This document shows, piece after piece, positions 10,239 to 20,900 of a stretch of 34,904 nt of DNA (position 1 is its first letter; each line of letters starts with the position of its first letter). Location: the NCBI GenBank assembly GCA_013115125.1, contig JABANN010000366.1:1-34904 (forward strand), written 5' to 3'. The notes under the pieces were generated by a model. It saw nothing but the letters and a program-made list of their open reading frames with translations. It ran no database searches and had not been told where the DNA came from. The translations under genes were made by a program, and so were the position numbers. This DNA is from Perkinsus olseni (taxonomy: Eukaryota > Perkinsozoa > Perkinsida).

Positions 10239-13129
10239 GTCCACGGGAGATGGATCGCCGAAGTACGAGGGATCGGCGATGCCTTCAACGACGAGGAGTC
10301 ACTCAGGCTCATTCGACGACTTCATAAGTCTAGTGTCCAGCGACGAGTACCGGGAGTAAGTCGCAGCCAGTTAAAAGATATCTCGTTCTTTGAACCTCTG
10401 CCAGCGGCTCACTTCTACGGGTTGGGATGAGAGAACTGTTCGGAGGCTGAGATGTCGTCGATCTCAGTGTCTCGTCTTTTTCTCTCTGTTCTGCGCTAGG
10501 AGCTGGAAACTTCATTATCGCGTCGCATAGGATACGTTCGTTCCACACGGTCATCGCAAGAGGTGGTACTTTCAGTTACGTATCTTGCTGCTCATTCACA
10601 CCGATCTCGCGCAAGGCATCTGAGGACGTCGTTGCGTCTGGAAAAATAGTAAGTCTGGGAGTCGCATCTTCTCGGATTTCACTTCCGGTCCGTGGCTTAC
10701 GAACTCGCGAGTATGAGACGTGTCAATAGTGTCCTAGTATCCTATCGCATCGCCTGTATGCAGTCGACTCGTGGATTCAAGATTCTCTGCGCTGCTTTTA
10801 CGTGTCAGTGGTCGGTAGAAATGGTTCGGTTGGTCGGCTCCAGTGGGATTACACTTTGAGGCAGTCGTTCGCTGAGGTGGAGGTTCAGTCCGGGAATCTT
10901 TGCTTTGCGGTGCGTGTCGCTGAGATCCTCCTTTCAGATGATTTCAACAACATTGAAACCTCCGCCCTCGGCTATCACTGAATCAATTCAATCATCCTCG
11001 GTCGCAGTCGAGATCGGCACGACGTCCCATTTCGCCCGCGCGAGTGACGAGGACATGTTCAGCAGCGTCGCGGGCTCCGCTCTGGGTAACGGTCTCCAGA
11101 CGATGCCTTCTACGCCCGACCCAGCAGACAACTCCGCCTCGCCGATTCCTCGAAGCGGCGGTACATCTCATCGGAGGAAGAAGAATAAGGCCTCATTTAC
11201 GGCCAAGTGGCTGTCCTGTTTTGCGTGCCACAGCAGCGCTGCGCCCGCTGAGTAAGATTTCCCATCTAGGTTGCTTGGGTGCATCGTATTTTTGTCAGTA
11301 TTGTGTCTCCGAGGAATAAGGCAGAAGGTGCTGGTCAGCAACCATCAACTTGAAAGCTCCCTCCCGAGAGAACACCATTCACGCTAGGTCTGCTGCGGTT
11401 TTTACGTGCTTTTCCTGCACCATAGCACCGCAAGAATGCCGTCCGTTGATACTTGAATATTTGTTCCAATGAGAGCGATCCGTGCAGCTTGACAGGCTTT
11501 GTTGGCCAATTCACGGGTGGGAGGCGGAGGTTGGGCTTTAGTGTTTTTCGATGAGATGCCGCGAAGTCAAGTGAGATCATTTCATAGCAGCTGTCCGAGC
11601 TGTAGGGGCCGCCCCTCCTCGAATGTTGAAGACGATTCCCGGACAGAGTGAGTTGCAACAAAAGAATTTTCAGGCCTGTTCGGATTTGTAGTGGGTGAAC
11701 AAGCGTATTTCTCAGGTTCGATTCATGCAGATCGCCAACATCGGTGGACTTCTACTCCGTGGGCTCTCTTACCAGCACTGAGGGGTGAGTTATACGGCAC
11801 TACACGTCCGTCTTTTCACCTCTTCCTAAATCTCGTGAACTGCTCTTGTTCATGTCAGAAGGTTTTGCTCGGTAGGTTCCGATCATGCGTTTCATCCATC
11901 GATGAATACGAGGAGGCTCAGTCATCAGTAGGCGAGCCTGCTAGGGAAGAGTTATTAACGGACAAACATGAGAAGACTGCCTCCGGGGTGAGGGGATAGG
12001 CATTTGAATTTATGGGCAGCCAGTAGCGACAGGCCGTTGAAACAACTGCGTAGCAACTTGCTCCACAGTTGGCTCAACAGCCTGTTGGACTTCCATGCGG
12101 TGACTGGCAATAGGGGCTGGTAGAGCTTGGATCGCTTCGTCTTGGCGGCCCAGAAGAGTACTCAGTCAGCAGCGAGAGAGATTCCCGTGGGGTTGAGATT
12201 CACGGAATACCGTGTGCATGTTGTAACAACATTGTTGTTTGTTTACTCGGAGCATCCTCCTCTGGCGGAGGTATGAACTTATTCCTTCCTCAGGCGGCGC
12301 TGTCGGAAGTTTCCACTACGGAGGGGTCTTTTCATGATTGGTCAAATAGTTTCACCCCGTTCACGAGAGGATGGGGTTTCCTAGCCTGCTGCTTTCCGAG
12401 CGCCTGCATCAGAACGACCGAAAACGAGGTGAGTCCTGAGCACATGGTAGGGTGCAATCTCATGCTCCTGCCAGGCCTCCACAGAGCTTAAGGTTCACTG
12501 AGCTGCGCTAATACACACTGAGAATTCTGCTTACCTTCTGATTACCCTGGTCCTTCTGGACCTCTTTGTCTTCATATACCGGTGTTCAGGCTCACTGCGG
12601 TTGAGTCCTCGCGTTGATGTTTATGTTTTGCTCGGAGCATTTACCATTGATAATTGCATTCGGATCTTGTTCTCCAGTGGTCAATGATTGCCCGTCAATC
12701 TTCGTTTCGAGGTCGACTCCCATACAGCCCGACTGGCCGTTGAAGGAAGCTCGACCGGCACTTGGCAAGCAGTAAGTCTCGGACCCTAGAATGATTAAGC
12801 CTCTCAGTACTTCGCGACTTTGTCGCTGTTCCTGTTCCGCCGCGGCTCAGGAGTCGGCTTCGCGAACTCGTCAAGTACCGAGTTCTGCTGTGCCTCAACT
12901 CCCAAGTAGATTAGATGAGCTCGATTCTACTCGACGGAGCACGGGTAGCCTCTTGCATACTGCGCGCAGGCAGGTCTTTTCGGATACAACCTGCCGACGG
13001 TCCTAAGGCATAGGGTTCGAGATGCACATCAACTTCGTCGCTACCGCCAACAAGAAGAGTGGTTGCTTCTACGAAGCATGGCGGGCGCGATCTCTAGCAT
13101 CTCCGTGTCTCTTCGCGAAGATAGTCGCG
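10239..13129 (+). CDS. Spliced gene of unknown function, exons partly resolved
   Basis: Exons that join in phase include 10239-10355 (ends SSDEYR), 10576-10648 (YVSCCSFTPISRKAS), and 10730 onward (RLYAVDSWIQDSLRCFYVSV, LQWDYTLRQSFAE). A further exon, 10938-11251, has a Lys/Arg-rich stretch (HRRKKNKASF) and a Cys-bearing end (LSCFACHS). It joins 11716-11784. Phase-0 exons 11859-11987 and 12294-12428 (GWGFLACCFPSAC) follow, then 12678-12771, 12851-12905 and 12970-13129 (LRHRVRDAHQLRRYR). I could not prove the joins 11784 to 11859 and 12428 to 12678. The 5' exon with the start codon was not found. No domain is recognised. The Ser-rich acidic start and basic middle suggest a cytosolic or nuclear protein. 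Between 13130 and 13698 only weak exon candidates are seen (for example around 13420-13560). Confidence 0.5.
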
Positions 13130-13698
13130 GTCAATGAGCTGTGATGCCATCAACCTGGAGCCAAAGCTCCTTCGAGCCAGAAGGGGTAGATATTCGCTCC
13201 GAAGTTCCGAGTCCGAAGGCCTGCGATAGAAAAATGCCACCGTCATGAGGACAGGACTCTTTAGCGGTTCTCTGATGTCTGCGCGACAGAGTCCGAACGG
13301 ACTCAGTCCGTTCCTTCAAGGATACTCCGACACAGCTTCCAGGGCGTCCAGAGTCTGGAGTCCAGACAGTTTGCGATGGGCATCAGATAGATTGTCTACC
13401 GTTCAGTCAACTGTCCTCTATTTTAATCCTCTTGGATTGGCTCATACCCCTCTTCGCGAGCAGCTACAAGTGCTTGAATGGAATCTCTGGCTGAGAGGTG
13501 GAATCGGTCTCAGAAAGGGGCAGAAATGCAGTATTCAAGTGCCTTTACTGGCCGCGTGCCGTTGACATGGTTGATGACCCCATGACCGAATTGATGGCGA
13601 GCCACTTTGAGAACTGGTCAGAGACACATATATCGAGATCTTCTTAGCTGGTGCGAGTGAGCGAGTGGCCGGGTTGAATCAGCGGAAGCCATCGAGCT

Positions 13699-14216
13699 AT
13701 GTTAGATATGCTGCGCAAACGTGAAGGCTCATTAACAGACCTCACCTTGAAAGGATGGTGTGAGCTGGGGTGCGAGTCCGAGTCTCTAAGAGACTCAACT
13801 ACCGATATTATCTACACTCCAAAGCTTGAGCCCGATAATGGTCAACTATGGCTGAGAGGGTCCGTTCTTCCCGCTCGCGACCGTTTCCGATACCGGTGCG
13901 TACACATTTCCCTACGCTACCACAAAATTCAATTTCTACATCATCGGCATCAGTTACGAAGTCTGCTCGGGCCCATTTTGCGACAGGTGAGCTACTGTTC
14001 ACTGCACAGTGTAACATATCCGAGCACCGCATAACTAAGACAAGGACTCCTTAACGCAGTCTCATTCAGAGTCTGCTCTTCTTTGCCTCGCAGGCTCCCC
14101 AAGGCTTGAAGAGTGCCTACGCATGCGCTCCATCTACGTGGAGCACCCTACTGGCCGTCATCGAAGACCTCCCCGATATCAACTCCCTCACCAATTCAGC
14201 TCCCAATAATGACTAG
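13699..14216 (+). CDS. C-terminal exons of an unknown protein
   Basis: An exon ending at 13986 reads TVSDTGAYTFPYATTKFNFY and YEVCSGPFC. A 73-nt GT-AG intron (13987-14059) is followed by the exon 14060-14216 (SLLFFASQAPQGLKSAYACA... ending APNND and TAG). The junction keeps the frame, and both sides have protein-like composition with four Cys. Upstream, a frame at 13699-13860 (MLDMLRKREGSLTDLTLKG) is probably an earlier exon, but the exact join is unclear. This may be the 3' end of the gene at 10239-13129 or a separate, possibly secreted, protein. No family is recognised. Confidence 0.45.
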
Positions 14217-14914
14217 AACAAGGGCCGCAACGATCTCAGATGAAGGATTTACATACATTTCACGTTTCTTAGCATTCCATCCTACTTTTGCTCCGAGTTG
14301 GTGGCTTCAACTTGAGAGTTTGGCGGATTACAGTACATGGGACGATCCGGTTCCCTTCGGGAGTCGTTGAGTGGATGAAATTCAGGCAACTCTCTTCCCC
14401 CGCCGAGCACTGGACGGTTTTCATTATCGTAGATACTACTGTAAAACGAGAAGTTGGATGGTGAAGAGTCCGAGGATTGGAGGCTTCAAGCATCCAAGAA
14501 CCGGCGCCCTTCGGAATAGCGTCTTCTTTAGGGTTGAAGTGACGTAGATGCCTGCGGCATGTTCATCACCTTCACAATCGCAGCATCAGCCTTTTTTCCA
14601 GATATTCGAGCGGTTAGTTATAGGTGTTTGGCGGAAGACTGTGGAGTCTAGTTAGCATCGTGATCTCTTCTTTACGATGGATACGAAGAGACCACCAGCC
14701 GAGGAACAGAGTTCCACACGGTCTCCACCACACTTGCAGGATAATCTGATTGGGCTCAGCGAACAGCATATCTAGTTGAAGTCAATGTTGTGAGGACATT
14801 ATCCTCGGATCTAAGATTGGTCCGATCCGCGGGCCCTTCAGTTCTTCTCTATCGTTTTGCGTTGGAGGCTGGGTACGCTGCGAAGGTTTGCATTTTCGAA
14901 TCGATGGTGGATTG
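14217..14914. other. Probable intergenic region
   Basis: A 698-nt interval between the stop at 14214-14216 and the proposed start codon at 14915. Short frames on both strands are unremarkable. It is the likely promoter region of the metalloprotease gene, although a 5' untranslated exon could lie here. Confidence 0.35.
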
Positions 14915-17598
14915 ATGCCTGTTGTTGTCCCGGAATTATTTGTAGCCGCAAAGACCGTGACGCTACAGCAGAGAGAGATTCCACAGAAGCCTGTGGTGCT
15001 GGTGGGTAACGCAAGCTGCATCAAGGCCTCTGCTATGCGAACCCTCTTCAGCTACCTCCACTCCGAGTCACGGCAACTGCTACAACCTTTGACGACTATG
15101 GTAAGGCGCAAACAGTGATGGATGTACCATTCCCTCTCGCCGGTTTAAAAATTTCCCAATCCGAGTTTTCTAGGCCAAAGCTCCTGTGGTTGATACGACG
15201 CCAAGTGTGCCTCGGAAGCGGTCGAGATCTCAACCAGTCGTCAGACGGCGGCGGCGAAGGACAGTTCCGCTATTTGAACCGCTGGAGTTGTCCCCACTAC
15301 CACCAAGACGCCCAGAGCTGCCGCCCGAAGCTCGAGGGAGCGGGGCTAATCCCCGATGCCGTGCTGATGATGATGCTTCTGAGGACACGTGCTTCACTGC
15401 TAAGCCTCCTGTGCCGAGGTTTCCGAAGAAACTTAATATTGCTGGGAGCGTCCATTGTGACGTGGAAGAAAGACTCGCCCGTCGTCGGTCTCCCTCTCGA
15501 AAGGTAAGGAGAACCTGCTAAGGGGCGTATCCATCGGGACATGTCCGCTGCTGTTTTGTGTCCTGGTTTAAAGCTCTCAGTTTACCCTCCACGACGCGCA
15601 GGCAGCACGGCGCGCTCCCGTACGTGAAATTGGGTCTTGGAAGCACACTCTTGAACCTCTCGAAATATCCCCAGCTAGGGAAAGGAGGACATTCTCATTG
15701 CCACCCATACCTGTTGCGGCACGGATCTCTCCTGCGGCCGTCGAAAAGCGGAAACGAGAGGCGGATGAAGAAGTGGGACGTGCCTCTTCTTAGCTTCATA
15801 CCATCCACTAGCATTTTCCAGCCAGCCAGGAGGTTACGGCAAGCTTCTTGCCTCAGAAGGCTGTGTCGAAGGCAGCCGCTGTATCGCACCGGTATTTTAC
15901 GTTCGCGTTCACGAAGACGGCAGACGGTCGGAAGGTTCCCTTGGAGAACAGGTTAGTACTGCTTGCCCGCCAGTGTTTGCGAGAACTCCGATCATTCAAG
16001 CGGAAGGATTCGCTCATGGCCTTGATGATCTCTGAACCTGTACCTCGAATACCGTTGTCGAACCCAGACAGCACGTTCATCAGGCTTCTGTGATGCAGGC
16101 ACAGAGTCGTCCTCAAACTTCATCAGCTCAATACGGATGTCGCTATGCCAATCGCCAAGCGCTTCAACTTACGGTGAGGCCTCTTACAGTATCTCGAGGG
16201 GATGGTGCTACACAGGGCGGAGCGCTCTTTTAGTGTAGCTGATGCGCACTGGTGAATGGACTGTGGCGCCGAGTAGGCCGAGCTGGGTACATGACCAAGC
16301 AAAAATTCCCGCTGAGCTTCTTCTTTCTTCTTGATCGAACGAACCAGTGAGATCGAATTGTGACTTACCAGGAAGGTTAAAGGCTGATAGGCGTAGCGAA
16401 GTCTCCCGGGGACGTATTTGCCTCTTTTATGATCCAAGGTACTCTTATCTGTCGGAACAACCACCGGATGCGAGGAAGGCCGGGGTAACAATCCGGGAAG
16501 TATCTCGGAAGCCCAAGCAGCAGCAGCAGCAGCCGGAGACCGAGGAAGGAAGCAAAGTGTGGTCTGGCCGGCGGCGTTGACGGATCAAGTCACGCATCGG
16601 TCCTTCAGAATACCGGCCGTAGGAGGCGGAGCGATGCAGCTAGTATTAGCAAAGTTGTTGTCGAGGAGGACGAGGGGCCCAAGTGAGAAGCATCGCTGTT
16701 CGTCTTCACCGTACCATTCAGTGACTTGACTCGCACTGAGCAGAAAAGCCCGTAGACCTAATTTACCCCATGGACTTCTCAGTTCTGTGCCATGTTGGTC
16801 CACTCGCGCTCGCAGATACTTGAATCACATAAGAGTTCGCATTCGGCCGATGGTCCGTCCAGAACTGGGAGAGCCCCTGCTCTCCGACTCCACGCTCATG
16901 GCTGTACTCTTCCACGAGCTAGCTCATATAAGGTATATGAACCACGGATTAGGGTAAGGCATTGGCCCTGGCATCATTCCCATCACTAGTAACTCCTAAG
17001 TCCACCATGCTACTCGCAAGCGGAGCGATGCGCACGCTCAGGCCGTTTGACTACCAAAATCCCTCGAAAAAGTTCAAAGGGCCATCAGGAGCCCCGTTGG
17101 CGATGGTTCTTCGTACGGTCGGTCGTAGGCCAGCGTGTTTCGTGGGATCTTGGGTCCACATTCGCTTGAGTAGAACTGTGGTGGTGAACGGACGGACAGT
17201 CGTGTCGCAGCAGATGCCCCTCAACGGGTTGACCTGGATCATCCAGGCTGGATGGGTTGCTCTTCGTTTACGTTCATGAGGTTCATGCGGTTTCTGAGGG
17301 AAGTGTACCTCTACGCCACTGACGAGCTCAAGATTTTTCATGTGGGAGAGCCCAACGAGTTGCCCAGCCCATGGTCTTGGGAGGTGAGAATGAGCTCACT
17401 TCTTTTTTTCTGGCGAGCCTGTCTCTTCAGCGACGTATTTACGAGACTGGTGGCCGTGTGAGCGAGGGAGAGCTGCTCAGGGAGTTCGGAAGGAGATCCA
17501 CCGAGGGCCCTCCACAGGCCCAAAACCTTGAAAATGCTCCCGCGGAGGCCGACAATGAGATCTCCGTTACCTGTTTCAACTCTTCGGGCCGCTGCTGA
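14915..17598 (+). CDS. WLM-family zinc metalloprotease (Wss1-like)
   Basis: The start is taken as the ATG at 14915 (MPVVVPELF). In-phase exons: 14915-15100, 15174-15503 (Arg/Pro-rich), 15602-15772, 15830-15951, 16105-16173, then 16372-16556, 16609-16682, 16783-16953, a C-terminal exon ending at 17383, and 17431-17598 (TGA). The WLM fold shows as QLNTDVAMPIAKRFNLR, then RYLNHIRVRIRP, then LFHELAHIRYMNHG. This last is a complete HExxHxxxxxH zinc site at about 16912-16944. An insert splits the domain; it contains five Gln codons near 16519 and KVVVEEDEG, a typical SUMO-interaction motif. Yeast Wss1 and relatives degrade SUMO-tagged DNA-protein crosslinks; a similar nuclear repair role is inferred. 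The exons around 16174-16371 and 16954-17270 are not fully resolved. The catalytic site is intact. Confidence 0.78.
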
Positions 17599-17910
17599 CG
17601 AGCGTCGCCAAGCATGACACCGCTCCGCTGCCATATTGCGATGTCTCTCGTGTGCTCGAGGTGTCTTGTTGCTGTGTGAATCGTCGCGGTTGAGCGGAGC
17701 GAAGTGAACGAGATAATTTCTCGTCATTGATCGGCTTGCCAAGAGAAGCTACCACAGCTTGCGCTGACTGGGCATGGACACTCTCGGTCTATTCAGGTCC
17801 CAAAGATTCCTCCGTACAGGAGTCTTGGTGGTATCGATTAGTTGAATGAAGCCTCACGATCACCAGTACCTCTTTTCTCTATTGTTCCTTCAACTGTATC
17901 ACGACTCGAC

Positions 17911-20900
17911 ATGAGGAGGTATCTCCTCCCCATTGTTGTTATACCTACTGTGATGAGCGCGATAACGCCGGCAGTTCCAGAGCCACCTCGACTCGTGGTG
18001 TCCTCTCCCGGTGAGAGGGGCCTTCTCACCGAAGTCCACGCTGTGCTTCTTTGGGAGAGGCCGCGGTGCACCTCTGAGCATTACGACCTTGGTTAGTAGC
18101 AACAAAGGTGTATTAGTTTTCTGGGCTGGGCATTCGAATGCTGTAGTCATACCGATATGACCGGAACGATGATGAAGAACTTCGGTCCGATGGACTTACC
18201 ACTGCTCGAGGTCGATGGGAATCACATCTAGGTCTCCAGAAGCGAGCATAGATCCTAAGTCCCCGTCTTTTGATGCATACCCCTATTTGAAAATAATCCC
18301 GCTGGAACGATCTCTCACTTTCGCGTACCGGTTTCATACTCCCTGGCTGGTTATCCGGCGCTCAACTCTACCGTGGTCAGGTAAGATAACGTTCATGACG
18401 CCACCACTGCCAGATCATGCCGTTCAAATTGAAGTGCTCTCTAACGACTGTGCAGACGGAGAACTTTTCCGACCGGTGTAGGTCGGGCAACTGCACGCCC
18501 TTCTGCTCAGTAATGCCCTTGAGGCCTCTGTGTCGTTATGGTCTCGTTGAGACCTCGATAGCACATACCTAGTATAGGTTATTCTAACAATAGTATAACA
18601 TCCACATTGGCATTTTGTCTTGGTTGTGGCAAGGTTCCCTGGAGTACATAGCGTTGGCGGGATATTGTACCGAATGTTCAATAGACTGCTGCCTCTCCTC
18701 AGCTTCAAGAGCGCTTTTAGGGTCGGCTTTCACGCTTTAAATTCAGTCCTGGTAGCTCTGCTGGGACTCAGCAGAGGCAGTCCATTGAACATCCCATAAA
18801 ATCTGATTTTAATATCATAAAATTGATAATGTATATTCTCTGACTACCGGAGGGAGCTATACTGTACACGTCTTAGGCTGGAATTGGTTCAGGTATACTG
18901 GTGAGTCGAATGTCGAGTACACCGTGGGAAGCCTGCCGACCAACGCACTTTGCCGAATGAAGTCCCGAGCTGTAGGGCTGGACGACGATGGACTCACGCC
19001 ACTGTAGGCCCGCTGAGAAGAACACAGCTATTTCAGTTTGACGAGTAGATACAGCACGAACAGCTTCGAAGTGAGCTTCATAGCAGCCTCGGTGCCTCAG
19101 TGGGGGACCATTGAGGTGAATCGAACCCGTATGGGTACGGACGCTGTGTTGTTGGGTTGGGAGGAGCCAGACAACGGAGGCAGCCCGATACACACATACA
19201 AGCTGTAAAGCCGCTATGGTCGGGCGTACGAAGAGTCACAGTTTGCTAGGTATGTCGATGAGGGTGGCACCGGCAACTACGACCTGATTTACGACGGCAC
19301 GGGCTACCCTACCGTACGCGAGTATTTAGTCACGGAATTGAGGTGAGGGTCGGATGGCCTTCACGAGGCCTAGGCTTCACCGTTGAACCGCGGAACATGC
19401 CCACCTCGCCACAACAGTCACTCTTCTTTTCAATCCACACAAGTGGTTTCATCACTCACAGGGAACTCTTTCCCTGGTGGCGCCTGAGGTGTCTGGCGGC
19501 GCGATCGTACCTCTGCTGTCAGGCCGGACCTCACCTACAGCTTCCGCATCTACGCTGCCAATAGCGTAGGGACGTCGAAGCATCTCCAGTCGACCTACAC
19601 CTCTCAATTGGAGGCTGCTGTGGATCGGAGCTACCTAACAGGAGGGTCGTACACCTTCCCACTGGACCTCACGGCGGGAGTCGCTTATTCAGATCTCCGC
19701 ATACAGGTGAACGGGCCATGCACCTCGCTTTCGTCACGATCGTCGTGGTCGGAACCTGGGGCTTTTCGCTGAGCTCAGGCCGTCCATCCGGTCACAGGGA
19801 TGCCGGAGTATCTCGGTGGAGACTGTCTGGTCAGCCAGGACTTCAACTGTCTGTCGGGTCAGAACGACTCCCGTATCAGCTCCGCTATGGACCGATCATG
19901 CCAGGCCGAATGTTTGTGACCTACCTCGAGCCGGTGTGTGAGTTGGATACGGCCAAGTCGCTGTGCACGCCCGTATCGGAGGCCAACCCGAGGTGCGGAG
20001 TCCGCGACTCTGAACGCGCTCATTTGAGCCCTCTCTAGCTGGAGCTACCCTCTCCATGATACCGAGGAGACGCCCCTATGGCGGCGTCCAGTACGAGGCA
20101 CCGACTTGGGCACTGGCCAATACGACCTCAGTGTCACTGGTGAGTGGTTGATATCGGTGTACGCTGGAAGCCCTATCAGGTTATCACGCCGGGAATTACT
20201 CCCTCATCCTTCGCGCTGTGTGGCAGTACGGTCTACTCGGCCAGTACTGGGACAACTCGGTGTACCTGGGAGCACCGGTAGAGTCGAGGATCGACCCCGT
20301 CCTGGACTTCGACTGGGTCTCCGGCCCTGTTGCGGGGTGGTCTACGGACTTTGTGTCAGCCAGGTGAGCTCGACGGAGAGAAGCATGCCTTAGGGGGTCT
20401 TCTTATCAGGTGGACGGGTTTCGTCCAGCCTCCGCATAACGATACTTACAACTTCTACTGCGAGATTGCTGATACCAATGACAACTGTCGCATCTGGGTT
20501 GATGGTGTGTTGATTGTGGAGCGATGGTCCGAGGATGGCGACCAAGCTGACGAACTCGAGACGGCTGTGAGGTCTTCGACTCTCCCGCTCACCGCTCTAC
20601 TTCACTTTGACAGACACCGCTCTCGTGGGGAAGAGTTGATGTGTTCCGTCGTGACGGTCGGCGGAACAACATCCCCTTAAAGGCTGACGAGCTCTACACC
20701 ATCCGAGTTGACTTCCGAGAGCGCATCGATGCGGCGTCCATCAGGCTCCTCTGGAGCAGCAGCTATTGGCAACCCAAGGACGTGGTGAGCAGCAGGTGAG
20801 GCTCAGTCTCGCCCAGCAGACGCGTCCCCTACTACGAGTGCAGGTATCTTTGGCGTGGAGCTTTCGTCCAAGGTGCGCCGTTCCCTGTGGTTGTGCGGCC

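Noticed and set aside
19190-19215. Apparent in-frame TAA in an FN3 domain, suggesting a broken gene
   Set aside because: The TAA is part of a GTAAAG donor. A 45-nt intron (19205-19249) removes it and joins IHTYKL to YVDEGG in frame, a normal FN3 strand.
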